NCBI GenBank assembly: GCA_016933275.1 | Contig: JAFGBI010000234.1 | Coordinates: forward strand, 27,268 to 91,267 | Reading direction: 5' to 3' | Source: Polyangiaceae bacterium | GTDB lineage: Bacteria; Myxococcota_A; Polyangia; Polyangiales; Polyangiaceae | DNA length: 64,000 bases | Shown here: piece after piece, positions 55,862 to 64,000 of the stretch | How positions within the stretch are numbered: the first letter of the stretch is position 1 | Layout: each line of letters starts with the position of its first letter | Notes under the pieces: generated by a model | The model's database searches: none | What the model saw: only the letters and a program-made list of their open reading frames with translations | What the model was told of the DNA's origin: nothing | Translations under genes and position numbers: made by a program

Positions 55862-56748
55862 GCCGCGTGGTGGTGGTCACCCGGCGGACGAACATCGCCC
55901 GCTACCTCGAGGAGACCCACGACCCTCGGGTGCGGTGGCTCCTCGAGCATCGCGATCCAGTGGTGAAGCGGTGGCGACGCGCCCACACCGAACACATGCG
56001 GACCCTCGATGAGGTGGAGCGGGTGCTCGCACGTGACGGAGTCCACACGGTGGTGATCGACAACCCGCACCTCGCCTTCGACGCGACCGACGCGGATCTG
56101 GTGATCACCGTCGGCGGCGACGGAACCCTCCTCGCCGCTTCACACAACGTAGGACATGCGCCGATCCTGGGGGTGAACAGCGCCCCGCGTTCGAGCGTCG
56201 GGTTCTACTGCGCCGGTCACGCGGACAACGTGGCGACCCTGCTCCCCGCGGCGCTGGCCGGCCGCGCGCGATCCGTGCGCGTCCAACGGATGCAGGTGAC
56301 CGTGGACGGCTCGATCCGTGCGGAGCGGGTCCTCAACGAGGCCCTCTACTGCCACGCTTCTCCGGCGGCGACGTCGAAGTACATCATCAGCGTGGGCCGA
56401 ACGCGCGAGGAACATCGCTCGAGCGGCTTCTGGGTGGGCACCGCGGCCGGGTCGACCGCCGCTCAACGATCGGCCGGTGGCCGAATCCTGCCCCTCCCGT
56501 CGAGCTCCCTCCAGCTCGTGGTCCGTGAGCCGTACAAGGCGCCTGGCCAGCGCTTCGACCTCGTACGGACGGTGGTCGATCCACCGGGTCGAATCACCGT
56601 GAAGAGCAAGATGCAAGAGGCCTGCATGTTCCTCGACGGCCCGTACATGAAGATCGGGCTCGCGCTCGGGGGAAGCACGGTTTTTTCGCTCTCCCGTCAG
56701 CCGCTGACGGTGATCGGGCTGTCCCCACGGCGCGCCCGGGCACGATAG
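55858..56748 (+). CDS. nadK: NAD kinase
   Basis: A 296-residue NAD kinase, which makes NADP from NAD and ATP. The signature GGDGT is at residues 86-90 in LVITVGGDGTLLAASHN, with its catalytic Asp88. ILGVNSAPRSSVGFYC and VLNEALYCHASPAAT (the N-E motif) follow, as does FWVGTAAGSTAAQRSAGG (the T-x-x-G-S-T-A-x-x-x-S-A-G-G active-site loop). The first ~65 residues (VTRRTNIARYLEETHDPRVR) form a longer N-terminal part than in minimal enzymes. Start ATG at 55858 overlaps the NUDIX stop. Confidence 0.92.
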   Translation: MSRVVVVTRRTNIARYLEETHDPRVRWLLEHRDPVVKRWRRAHTEHMRTLDEVERVLARDGVHTVVIDNPHLAFDATDADLVITVGGDGTLLAASHNVGHAPILGVNSAPRSSVGFYCAGHADNVATLLPAALAGRARSVRVQRMQVTVDGSIRAERVLNEALYCHASPAATSKYIISVGRTREEHRSSGFWVGTAAGSTAAQRSAGGRILPLPSSSLQLVVREPYKAPGQRFDLVRTVVDPPGRITVKSKMQEACMFLDGPYMKIGLALGGSTVFSLSRQPLTVIGLSPRRARAR

Positions 56749-56759
56749 CCCGAGACGGA

Positions 56760-56795
56760 GGTGGCGCTCGAGAGGATTGGCAAGAACCCGCCACC
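56760..56795. terminator. hairpin downstream of nadK
   Basis: GGTGGCG at 56760-56766 pairs perfectly with CGCCACC at 56789-56795, 11 bases after the nadK stop. The loop is long (22 bases) and there is no T-tract, so terminator function is only suggested. Confidence 0.3.
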
Positions 56796-57094
56796 ACGAT
56801 CGGCCATCCGGCGTCCGGGATCGACCTGAAGCAGCCCGTCGCCGGGGTCCATCTGCTGACGGCGGTGACGGCTGATGGACCCGCGCCGGCCTGGGTTCCG
56901 GCTCCGTCGGCCTGGGCGTCACCCGTTCGCCCCCGGGGAAGGGTCGCCGGCACTGGTGGGTCCCCGGGGCAGCACCGCTTGGCGGTGGGCGCGGCAACGG
57001 CACGACCCGGCACGCCCCGTGGAACGCTTGCCCCGTCGCGTGCCCGCGGCTACCGTGACCGCCTCTCGGCCCGTGCGGGCAGAGGGATGGTCGC
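56796..57094. other. intergenic region before the response regulator
   Basis: Together with the hairpin this makes a gap of about 345 bp. Plus-strand frames here are Pro/Arg-rich noise. It should contain the promoter of the receiver gene, but none was recognised. Confidence 0.4.
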
Positions 57095-57568
57095 ATGGAA
57101 ACCCAGGATACCGTCGTGATCGTCGATGACGAGGAGATGGTCCTCACCAGCCTCGCTACCTACCTCACCCTCGAAACCGAGTATCGAGTGATGACGTTCA
57201 CCTCGGCGCGCCTGGCGCTCGGTTTCCTCGAACGAGAGGACGTCGACCTGGTGATCTCGGATTTTCTGATGCCGGAGATGGACGGCATCGCGTTCCTGTC
57301 ACGCGTCCGCGACCTCCGCCCCGAAGTACCCCGCGTCATCCTCACCGGCTATGCGGACAAGGAGAACGCCATCAAGGCAATCAACGAGGTCGGGCTCTAC
57401 CAGTATCTCGAGAAGCCCTGGGACAACGATGATCTTCGGATCGTGATCCGCAACGGCATCGAGAAGAAGAAGCTCATCGACAAGCTCGCGGCGAAGATCC
57501 GGGAGATCAGCGACGCCCACGGCGAGCTCGAGAGCATCCAGCAGGAGATCCTGAGGGCGTTTGCCTGA
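57095..57568 (+). CDS. single-domain response regulator with C-terminal helix
   Basis: A 157-residue protein: a receiver domain (residues 5-122) plus a helical tail. Acidic pair Asp11/Asp12 in VIVDDEEMV, phosphorylation site Asp56 in LVISDFLMPEMDG, Thr/Ser switch in VILTGYADKENAIKAINEVG, Lys in YLEKPWDNDDL. The pattern LTGYADKENAIKAIN..GLYQYLEKPW is typical of RpfG/HD-GYP-linked and chaperone-like receivers, but no output domain follows; the tail KKKLIDKLAAKIREISDAHG, ELESIQQEILRAF is a probable coiled coil. It is followed after 221 bp by a Ser/Thr kinase gene; a link between the two is possible but unproven. The 221-bp gap holds no gene. Confidence 0.9.
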   Translation: METQDTVVIVDDEEMVLTSLATYLTLETEYRVMTFTSARLALGFLEREDVDLVISDFLMPEMDGIAFLSRVRDLRPEVPRVILTGYADKENAIKAINEVGLYQYLEKPWDNDDLRIVIRNGIEKKKLIDKLAAKIREISDAHGELESIQQEILRAFA

Positions 57569-57789
57569 GGTCTGGCGGCGCGACGGTGACGCCGCGCCCG
57601 AGACAGGCCCGCGGGTGAACAATTTCCTGCTGGCGGGGCACATCCACCCTGATGGGACGCCCCGTCGGAACCGCGAGGCGGTCGAACGGTCGAACGGCCG
57701 GCCATAACTTCCCCCCCACGCGACCTCGCCCTGTGGTTCCGGGCGATGCATCCTGCGGGCACGGGCGCTATCGTGAGGATGGCGATTTC

Positions 57790-59406
57790 ATGCCGAAGGA
57801 CCTCATCGTGCCGGGCCGTGTGCTCGCCGACCGTTACCGACTCGACGAGCTGCTCGGCGAAGGTGGCTTCGGTACGGTTTGGGTTGCGCACCACCTGGTC
57901 CTCGAGGCGCCGGTCGCCGTCAAGTTGATCGACCCCGAGATCGCGGAGGACGAGCTCGCGGTTGAGCGCTTCCTGCGCGAAGCGAAGGCCGCCGCGAGCC
58001 TCCGGAGCCCGCACGTCGTCCAGATCCTCGACTACGGTGTGGATGAAGGACAGCCCTTCATCGCGATGGAACTCTTGGAGGGAGAGACCCTCGCGCAGCG
58101 GATCAAGCGAGAAGGCCAGATCGAGGCGCGAGAAGCGCTCCGCATCCTCGGCCACATTGCGCGAGCCATTGGCCGTGCCCACGAGGCCGGCGTGGTGCAC
58201 CGCGACCTCAAACCGGAGAACGTGTTCCTCATCCGGAACGACGACGAGGAGATCGCGAAGGTGCTCGACTTCGGGGTCGCCAAGTTCGACGCGAACAGGC
58301 TCGGGGTCAAGAGCACGGCGACCCGCACGGGCTCGCTCCTCGGCACGCCCTTCTACATGAGCCCCGAGCAGGTGCTCGGCAACAAGGAGGTCGACTTCCG
58401 GTCCGACCTCTGGTCGATGGGGGTCATCGCCTTCGAGATGATGACCGGCAAGCGCCCGTTCGTCAGCGACGGGCTTGGCGATCTCGTCCTCCAGATCACC
58501 GTTCACCCGCTGCCCGTGCCCTCACAGTTCGCTCCGGTCGCCGCCGGCTTCGACGACTGGTTCGCGCGGGCCATGACACGGGACCCCGCCCACCGCCTCG
58601 GGAGCGCTCGCGAGCTCGTGGAGTCGCTGCGCGAAACGCTCGACCTCGGATCGGACAGCGCGGATGCCGTGGTCACGGTGCCGGAGCCGGGTGAAGACCC
58701 GCCAGCGCTTGCGGTGACCCGCGGCCTTCCCACGCGCCAGGATCCAACGCGTCGGCTCGCCGTGTCGACCGCACCCACGGTGCTCGCCGACGGCAAGAGC
58801 GGCCGGGTAGCGCTTGCCACCTCGACACCCGAAGGCGAGGCGGAGAGTCCGGACGCCGAGGAACCCCCTCCCCCGCCTCGCTCAGGGCGGAACCACGGCG
58901 AATCTGCCACGGTCAGCCAGTTCACGAGCCCGGCGGATCCGCCGAGGGGACGAAGTCCCGTGCTGGCCATCGCGATCGCGGTGGGCGCGCTCGCGATCGG
59001 ACTCCTCGGTGGCCTGCTGGCGCTCAATCCGCGCCAGGAGCCGCGCCCCCTGCCCGTCGTCGGTGCGCCGGGCTTCCGAAGCGAGTCGTCGCCGGCCAGC
59101 AGCCAGATCGCGACCGATCGTCCGTTGAGCGTGATGACACCGCGCGCGGAATCGTCCGCCGCGGACCCCGCACCATCCGCCGAGGGTCAGGCCGAAGGTG
59201 AGCTCGCCGCAGTGCCTTCGCAAGCGCCGGGAGGCTCGGCGACCGCGCGCCCGGCGTCGGATGCCGACGAGCCGCCTCCCGAGTGGCTCCCGCGGGAGGT
59301 CGATGGGGGAATCGTGAAGCCCGAGTGGGCGCGGGTCGAAGCGCCGGACGCGGGCCAGCCGGTGGAGCCCCCCACCCCCGCGGAACCGCCGACGCCCTAC
59401 GATTGA
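57790..59406 (+). CDS. membrane Ser/Thr protein kinase
   Basis: A 538-residue PknB-type kinase. ATG 57790 (MPKDLIVPGR) has a GAGGA stretch about ten bases upstream; the frame open to 57652 is not kinase-like. Gly-rich loop LLGEGGFGTVWVA, Lys45 in VAVKLI, catalytic HRD at residues 137-139 in VVHRDLKPENVFL, DFG starting at Asp160, and activation-loop TPFYMSPEQVLGNKEVDFRS DLWSMG. A ~110-residue Pro/Glu/Ser linker leads to one membrane helix (LAIAIAVGALAIGLLGGLLA, about 393-415) and an acidic Pro-rich extracytoplasmic tail of ~120 residues. Unlike the kinase ending at 46037, all catalytic motifs are canonical. Confidence 0.93.
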   Translation: MPKDLIVPGRVLADRYRLDELLGEGGFGTVWVAHHLVLEAPVAVKLIDPEIAEDELAVERFLREAKAAASLRSPHVVQILDYGVDEGQPFIAMELLEGETLAQRIKREGQIEAREALRILGHIARAIGRAHEAGVVHRDLKPENVFLIRNDDEEIAKVLDFGVAKFDANRLGVKSTATRTGSLLGTPFYMSPEQVLGNKEVDFRSDLWSMGVIAFEMMTGKRPFVSDGLGDLVLQITVHPLPVPSQFAPVAAGFDDWFARAMTRDPAHRLGSARELVESLRETLDLGSDSADAVVTVPEPGEDPPALAVTRGLPTRQDPTRRLAVSTAPTVLADGKSGRVALATSTPEGEAESPDAEEPPPPPRSGRNHGESATVSQFTSPADPPRGRSPVLAIAIAVGALAIGLLGGLLALNPRQEPRPLPVVGAPGFRSESSPASSQIATDRPLSVMTPRAESSAADPAPSAEGQAEGELAAVPSQAPGGSATARPASDADEPPPEWLPREVDGGIVKPEWARVEAPDAGQPVEPPTPAEPPTPYD

Positions 59407-59736
59407 GGTGCTACCTCGCGCGATCGCCCCAGCAGGTCGGCACGAAACCAAGAGGGAGGAGGTGTTCTCTCCTGCTTGTCGCGAATGCCCGCCACTTTGG
59501 GCGAAGTCGAGGCCACTTGTCCGTTGTCGAGGAGAGAATCTATCCGACCTCGCTCCCAACCGATCAGCCTGCCCGGTGGATCTGGACTGGTGTTCCGTAT
59601 CTGTCCTGGTCAGGGACGGCGCTGGCGTGCCCGCCCGCTCCACAGCAGCCGTTTCCCGCCACCAGGATCGTCTCCGGGTCGCGAACCGCAGCTCCCACGA
59701 TGGTCACCGCGCCGTCGGGCACCCTTGCGGGCACCA
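59407..59736. other. 330-bp gap between convergent genes
   Basis: Between the convergent kinase and GH5 genes. No coding-like frame, no element copy and no clear terminator hairpin were found. Confidence 0.4.
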
Positions 59737-61635
59737 TCACCTCGTCGGCGTTACTGGCGGTGCCATCGACGATCCCGCGGGCGCGGCGGACGAGATGGCG
59801 GGGGCAGCTGCGCTCGGCGCGGCTTCGTTCGCTCCGCGCTCGGCAGCGCCGGGGGCGGGTGCGACGGGCTCGGGCGCAGCATCAGCCGTCTCGGCCTCGG
59901 CCGCCGAAGGCTCGGGCGCGGGGCGCGCGAGGCGATCGGCGAGCACCGCCATGAGCTGGTCGTTCGCGTTGTGCGGGGAGGGCAGCATCCCCTCGCCGAA
60001 GAAGAGGCCGAACCACTCCTCGTGGTAGTCGTGGTAGGCGAAGCTCACGCGGCGCTCGGCCAAGAGATCGAGCATGTCCGCAACCCAGCGCTCGCCGCCG
60101 CGATCCTTCTCGAAACTCTCGCGGATGGTCCCGAACTCGCCGAGGTAGAGGGGCACCCGATGGGCCTCGCCGAAGGCGACGTACGCGTCCAGCTCCTGGG
60201 CGAGGTAAGCCCGGTCCAGGGGATGCACCGGCACGGCCGAGCTCGAGAAATCGAGCCGGATCTGACAGGTGGCCCCGTCCGGGATCTGCTCGCCCTTCAT
60301 CCATCCGCTCGCGCGATAGACGGCGCCCGCCCGCACGGGGAAGCGGAGGACGTCCGCCGCCACGGTCGCCTGAGAGCGGGTCCCCGCCACGGCGAGGCTG
60401 CCATCGTCGTCGTGACCGGCAGGTTCCTCGGTGCGCGCTCCGCTCCCGTCCTTGGTCCAGAAGAACCAGCCGGCCTTCTTCGCGAGGTCCACGCGCAGGA
60501 TCTCCCGGGCCACACGCCCCTCCAGATCGAGCTCCTCTACGATCAGATCGTCGAAGTACGCCTTGCCGAAATTGTCGCCCGCGACCAGGACGACGTTGCC
60601 CACAACGAGCCGTGGATCCTCCACGCGATACGGCATGCCCTGGTAGAACGTCCAATTGCTGTCGCCCACCGGGAGCTTGGGGCTCGTCTCGGTGCCGGCC
60701 TCGCGCGTCAGGTGGAACCACTCCACGCCCACCTGTCCGGGATCCGGGTACCGCTGCTCCTTGGCGATGAACTCGATCCAGGGCGCGCCCTGATGGGTGA
60801 AATGGAGAGGTTTGTAGAAGTGAAACTCGTAGACGACGTTGGGATCGCCGACCAGAAGAAGGTTGCGATCCCGATCCTCGCGCCAGTCGCCCCCGACCGC
60901 GTTCACGCGTTCGACGAAGATCGCATGCTCGGGATCGACAGCGCGAATCGCGGTGATCGTGCGCTCGGCGAGGTCCTTCCACTGCGCTCGGTCCTCGGGC
61001 GGGGCAGGCTCGTTCAGGAGATCGTAGCCGGCGATCACGGGGTCGCCGCGGTACCGCGCGGCGATCGCACGCCAGAGATCAATGAAGCGCTTCTGAGCGG
61101 CGACATCCGACCAAAGCGCGCGGCCCTCACCGAGCGACTGGTAGCCACCGGGCGGGACGTGCATGTTGAGCACGACGTAGACATCGTGGGCGCGAGCCCA
61201 GGCGACGTTCTGGTCTAGCCACGCAAACCCCTCCGGCTTGTACTCTCCGGGCTTGAGATCGTCCTCGAAGGTCTGGTAACCAAGGTAGAAGCGGACGGAG
61301 TTCATCCCGAGGTCCGCGACGCGCTGGAAGTCGATCTCGCCGTGGTGCTCGTCGGGCAGGGGATCGTCCTGCCAGACGCGATTGCCGAACGCGATCCCAC
61401 GCAACAGGAGGGGATTGCCCAAGCCATCGACGAGCTCGCCTTCGGCCACCCGCACCACGGGCACGGGCTGGGGGAACACGGCCGAGGTGGTGGGCGGACC
61501 ACCACCCCGCGGCGAGCACGCGATCAGCGAGACCCCTATCAGCGCGAACGAGCCGAAGGCGGCGAGACGCGGGCGGGGGTCGAGCGAGGCCGAGGTGTCG
61601 AGTCGGGGCAGGGTTCGGGGAGGGGGCACGGTCAA
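59737..61635 (-). CDS. GH5-like glycoside hydrolase lipoprotein with inserted binding-type domain
   Basis: A 632-residue lipoprotein: signal peptide with lipobox SLIAC, then a (beta/alpha)8 barrel of the GH5 type. ELVDGLGNPLLLRGIAFGNR, LGMNSVRFYLGYQTFEDD and VYVVLNMHVPPGGYQS precede the acid/base Glu209 in GYDLLNEPAPPE. YEFHFYKPLHFTHQG gives the family His/Tyr, and the nucleophile Glu500 lies in LYLGEFGT, then FAYHDYHEEWFGLFF. The two catalytic Glu are ~290 residues apart rather than ~130-150, because a ~150-residue segment (WTFYQGMPYRVEDPRLVVGN to TCQIRLDFSSSAV) is inserted. It has CBM4/9-like features (AYFDDLIVEEL, FPVRAGAVYRASGWMKGEQ). The last ~60 residues are Ala/Pro/Glu-rich. Likely a beta-glucan- or mannan-active enzyme. 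Confidence 0.88.
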   Translation of the reverse strand: MTVPPPRTLPRLDTSASLDPRPRLAAFGSFALIGVSLIACSPRGGGPPTTSAVFPQPVPVVRVAEGELVDGLGNPLLLRGIAFGNRVWQDDPLPDEHHGEIDFQRVADLGMNSVRFYLGYQTFEDDLKPGEYKPEGFAWLDQNVAWARAHDVYVVLNMHVPPGGYQSLGEGRALWSDVAAQKRFIDLWRAIAARYRGDPVIAGYDLLNEPAPPEDRAQWKDLAERTITAIRAVDPEHAIFVERVNAVGGDWREDRDRNLLLVGDPNVVYEFHFYKPLHFTHQGAPWIEFIAKEQRYPDPGQVGVEWFHLTREAGTETSPKLPVGDSNWTFYQGMPYRVEDPRLVVGNVVLVAGDNFGKAYFDDLIVEELDLEGRVAREILRVDLAKKAGWFFWTKDGSGARTEEPAGHDDDGSLAVAGTRSQATVAADVLRFPVRAGAVYRASGWMKGEQIPDGATCQIRLDFSSSAVPVHPLDRAYLAQELDAYVAFGEAHRVPLYLGEFGTIRESFEKDRGGERWVADMLDLLAERRVSFAYHDYHEEWFGLFFGEGMLPSPHNANDQLMAVLADRLARPAPEPSAAEAETADAAPEPVAPAPGAAERGANEAAPSAAAPAISSAAPAGSSMAPPVTPTR

Positions 61636-61687
61636 TCCGAAGCGGTGGAGGGATGCCCCAGCCTACCCCAGAAGCCGCGACGCACCC

Positions 61688-62530
61688 CTAAATCTCGCCG
61701 GCGCTCGCGGCGTAGACCATGCGCCGCGTCATCCCGCCGTCGATCACGAGGTTCGCCCCGGTCACGAAGCCCGACTCGTCGCCCAGCAGCCACGACACGG
61801 CCGCAGCAACGTCCTCGGGGCGCCCGACGCGGCCTACGGGGTGCTGGTCGTGGTCCTGCGCGGTAAGCTGCTGCGGGATCCGCTCGGAGGATTTCCGGAG
61901 CGGCGAGACGTCGATCCACCCAGGGCTGATGCAATTCGCGCGCACGGCAGGCCCGAGGCTGATGGCGAGGGCATGGGTGAGCGCGACGATGCCGCCTTTC
62001 GAGGCGGCGTAGGCCTCCCCATGGGGCTCCGACATCAGCGCCCGCGTCGAAGCGATGGTCACGATGGCCCCTCGCGTGGCGCGGAGGTGCGGCGAAGCAT
62101 GCTTCGCGCAGAGGAAGGTGCCGGTGAGGTTCGTCCCGATGATGTCGTTCCAGCCAGTGAGCGAGAGCGAGTCGAGCGGCTCGAAGCGGCTCACCCCCGC
62201 GTTACATACCAGCCCGTCGAGGCGAGCGTGCTTGTTGAGCGCGTGGAGCAGCGCCCGCACCACGTCGGACTCGACGCCCACGTCCGCGTGGACGAACGAC
62301 ACGCTCGCGCCGGCCGGCCCCGACGGCGGTGCAGTCCGATCCTGGTTGAGCTCCATCGAGAGGCTAAGCTCGTCGACGGTCTCGTTCCCCGCATCGCGAT
62401 CGCGATCCACGATGACGACGTTCCAGCCGTCGTCGAGCAGCCGCTCGGCCGTAGCCCGCCCGAGGCCCTGCGCCCCACCTGTAATCAGCGCCACGGGGCG
62501 CTCGCCGTTCGGTCCGCGTTTCGAGCTCAC
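61688..62530 (-). CDS. short-chain dehydrogenase/reductase
   Basis: A classical SDR of about 280 residues from a GTG at 62530; the frame is open to an ATG at 62608 and neither start has a good ribosome site. Cofactor loop TGGAQGLGRAT, VVIVDRDRDAG (acidic, favouring NAD), NAG in GLVCNAGVSRFE, catalytic Ser in VTIASTRALM, Tyr and Lys in EAYAASKGG, then ISPGWIDVSP and GFVTGANLVIDGGM. A ~17-residue insert (SMELNQDRTAPPSGPAGA) lies before the third strand. It is 52 bases upstream of the GH5 gene on the same strand and may share its transcript. Substrate unknown. Confidence 0.9.
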   Translation of the reverse strand: MSSKRGPNGERPVALITGGAQGLGRATAERLLDDGWNVVIVDRDRDAGNETVDELSLSMELNQDRTAPPSGPAGASVSFVHADVGVESDVVRALLHALNKHARLDGLVCNAGVSRFEPLDSLSLTGWNDIIGTNLTGTFLCAKHASPHLRATRGAIVTIASTRALMSEPHGEAYAASKGGIVALTHALAISLGPAVRANCISPGWIDVSPLRKSSERIPQQLTAQDHDQHPVGRVGRPEDVAAAVSWLLGDESGFVTGANLVIDGGMTRRMVYAASAGEI

Positions 62531-62895
62531 GGCGGCATCAATACCGCGATTCGTCGCCGATGGGCAGAGGATCACCGACACCCGAATTTTCGAACCAAAC
62601 GCCGGCAAACCGTGCGGCCTCGTCCCTCACGCTGGAGGTGGGAGCGTGGCAGCAGCATCGCTCGCGTGTACGTCGCGAGAGGGGATCTATTTCGTCGGAC
62701 AGGCTGGGCCGGGCACCGTAGACAAATCGGCTGATGATTGCGCCAGAGCCGTCGAGCTCTGCTGCAATCCTCCGGGATCCTTGATAGCGACGTCACTGGA
62801 ACGGACTCGCCTCGACCATCCACGGAGCCCACCGCCGAGACACACCCGCCCGGCTCACCGGGGTGGCTGCGCGCCCATCGACCCGATCGCCGCCC
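62531..62895. other. intergenic region upstream of the SDR gene
   Basis: With the repeat copy that follows, this makes a 520-bp stretch without a gene. No coding-like frame is seen; it should contain the SDR promoter, which I could not pinpoint. Confidence 0.4.
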
Positions 62896-63053
62896 TGGAG
62901 CAGCAATCAGGTTGATTGCTGCGTCAAATCAACGACCTAGAGCACCAGACCGGCAGCGGACCTCACCAGAGGCAGCGCTGGAAACGCGTCCTCGCCTCGC
63001 AGGAACGCGTTCTTGGCGCTGCCGTTGCTGTTGGCAACCTGATCGGTGCTCTA
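62896..63053 (+). repeat. dispersed 158-bp element, full copy
   Basis: Begins TGGAGCAGCAATCAGGTTG and ends GATCGGTGCTCTA, aligned end to end with the copy at 28562 with few changes. The central stem keeps the AACGCGT/ACGCGTT core plus CCT/AGG with one bulge. TAGAGCAC/GTGCTCTA and CGGCAGC/GCTGCCG pairings are intact. Its last three bases (CTA, 63051-63053) are, on the other strand, the TAG stop codon of the next gene. Confidence 0.92.
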
Positions 63054-64000
63054 GCCGCTGACGTCTTCGGTGATGCGGACGGCATCGGTGGGGTAGGTGA
63101 ATCCCCGGGTCACGCAGACCGGATCCGCCACCTTCACGCCCACGGAGGCTGGTTCCGTCGTGAATCCGTAGCAGACCTCGGCCTGATAGGTGCCGGGTTC
63201 GGCCGTCTTCTCCTCGTAGCACTCGCCATCCGGATCGAGCTGCCACAGGCGACCGTCCCAGTTGAAGTAGACGGACCCTTCGGTAGTCCCCTGAGTGATG
63301 TTGGTGACGTCGTTCCACAGGGCTTCGCACGGCACCGGATCCACATCCACGCCGCAAACGAAGAGCCCGCAGGTCGAGAAGAGCTCGACCGGCTCCCCGT
63401 CCTTGGAGAGGCGGAGCCAGGTGGGCATCCCGTCGACGGTCTCGACGAAGACGTCCTGGTCGATGTCCGTCAGGTACTCGAGGCCGAAGGTCACCGTACC
63501 CGGCGGGCGGTTGTCGACCGTTATCGTGCCACTGAACGGATCGCCGGCGACCGTCACCGTGAAGTCGGCCAGATCCATGCTCGACAGGCCGCTCTCCGCG
63601 AAGTCCACGCACCCCGTGAAGGCCGTGGTCTCGACGTTCCCGCCATAGTCCCAATCCGTGCACGGTCCATCGGTATCGGTGACGACGTTCGTGTACGGGA
63701 AGAGGGACTGTTGGTTGTACCCATCACAGAAGGGCCCGAGGCCTCGGGTGTCGGAGGAGAAATCCCAGGTGACCGTAACGCAGGTGCGATGAGCCGCGTC
63801 GTATCCTGCCACCGCCCAGCGGATCGAACCGATAGGAAGGCCGAAGAACGTCAGGCTCTCGGGATCGAGCGTCAGCTGGTCGCCGAGCACCACGGCACCA
63901 CCGTCGCCGCCGCTCCCCAACGCCGCGCCCGAGCCGCCGCTCCCCAACGCCGCGCCCGAGCCGCCGCTCCCCAACGCCGCGCCCGAGCCGCCGCTCCCCA
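63051..64000 (-). CDS. Gly-rich spacer protein, C-terminal part (runs off the window)
   Basis: At least 310 residues of a larger protein whose start lies beyond 64000. The visible N-terminal part is a GSGGSGAAL tandem repeat, like the spacers of the other lipoproteins here, so it is probably a lipoprotein too. The rest is a beta-rich, Cys-containing domain (TLDPESLTFFGLPIGSIRWA, TCVTVTWDFSSDTRGLGPFC, CTDWDYGGNVETTAF, DLADFTVTVAGDPFSGTITV, YQAEVCYGFTTEPASVGVKV). I do not recognise the family. It ends DVSG, with its TAG stop formed by the end of the 158-bp element, so the original C-terminus may have been altered. Confidence 0.75.
   Translation of the reverse strand, partial: GSGGSGAALGSGGSGAALGSGGSGAALGSGGDGGAVVLGDQLTLDPESLTFFGLPIGSIRWAVAGYDAAHRTCVTVTWDFSSDTRGLGPFCDGYNQQSLFPYTNVVTDTDGPCTDWDYGGNVETTAFTGCVDFAESGLSSMDLADFTVTVAGDPFSGTITVDNRPPGTVTFGLEYLTDIDQDVFVETVDGMPTWLRLSKDGEPVELFSTCGLFVCGVDVDPVPCEALWNDVTNITQGTTEGSVYFNWDGRLWQLDPDGECYEEKTAEPGTYQAEVCYGFTTEPASVGVKVADPVCVTRGFTYPTDAVRITEDVSG
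63910..64000. repeat. 27-bp tandem repeat (minisatellite) in the Gly-rich spacer
   Basis: The unit CCGCCGCTCCCCAACGCCGC plus GCCCGAG is repeated at least three times without a change up to the window edge, coding GSGGSGAAL on the minus strand. The identical units suggest recent expansion by slippage or unequal crossing-over. Confidence 0.85.

Noticed and set aside
56670..56690. Six-T run as a terminator
   Set aside because: It lies inside nadK coding sequence and has no hairpin before it.

Overview
The DNA is very GC-rich. It carries many exported lipoproteins with Gly/Thr/Ala spacers, two Ser/Thr kinases, RCC1 and Sel1 repeat proteins, an ECF sigma/anti-sigma pair and an NtrC-type two-component system. 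This combination points to a myxobacterium (Myxococcota, Polyangia-like); that is an inference from gene style, since no rRNA or other marker gene is present.

Layout. 0-6.6 kb: an unrecognised protein, then sbcC-sbcD (DNA end and hairpin processing). 6.7-18.6 kb: surface proteins (CotH-kinase lipoprotein, VWA lipoprotein, 14-unit RCC1 lipoprotein, Sel1 lipoprotein, SGNH esterase plus a decayed tandem paralogue), a cyclic-nucleotide-binding domain fused to D-lactate dehydrogenase, and a transposase scrap. 18.8-21.6 kb: sigma factor, membrane anti-sigma with TPR-like periplasmic part, exported protein. 21.9-26.6 kb: GH16 beta-glucanase, a membrane protein, and a thaumatin-like/TOS1-like chimera, apparently aimed at beta-glucan. 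26.7-31.0 kb: ferritin-like protein, envelope protein, GMC oxidoreductase, PilZ protein. 31.3-38.2 kb: a complete six-gene exporter operon (HlyD, two ABC ATPases, two ABC-2 permeases, TolC). 38.5-41.6 kb: histidine kinase plus sigma-54 activator, with a sigma-54-like promoter upstream. 42-46 kb: LamG lipoprotein, a small gene and a broken GH13 alpha-glucosidase. 46-51 kb: Ser/Thr kinase, a Gfo/Idh/MocA-epimerase fusion and a glycosyltransferase. 51.7-59.4 kb: NIF3 protein, btaBA (betaine lipid), a Cys-rich lipoprotein, NUDIX and NAD kinase, a receiver protein and a Ser/Thr kinase. 59.7-64 kb: a GH5 with an inserted binding-like module, an SDR, and the end of a Gly-rich lipoprotein that runs out of the window.

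The most unusual feature is a dispersed intergenic repeat. Three full copies, each exactly 158 bp, lie at 28562, 31038 and 62896. An internally deleted copy lies at 8841 and fragments at 9015 and 44841. It has about 19-bp imperfect terminal inverted repeats and several internal hairpins, one of which shows paired (compensatory) changes between copies. It looks like a MITE or a mobile structured RNA. One fragment sits exactly at the break that truncates the alpha-glucosidase gene, and another copy supplies the stop codon of the last gene.

Together the intact enzymes (GH16, thaumatin/TOS1-like, GH5, SGNH esterase), the lectin-like lipoprotein and the exporter suggest a predator or degrader of polysaccharide-walled prey or plant/fungal matter.
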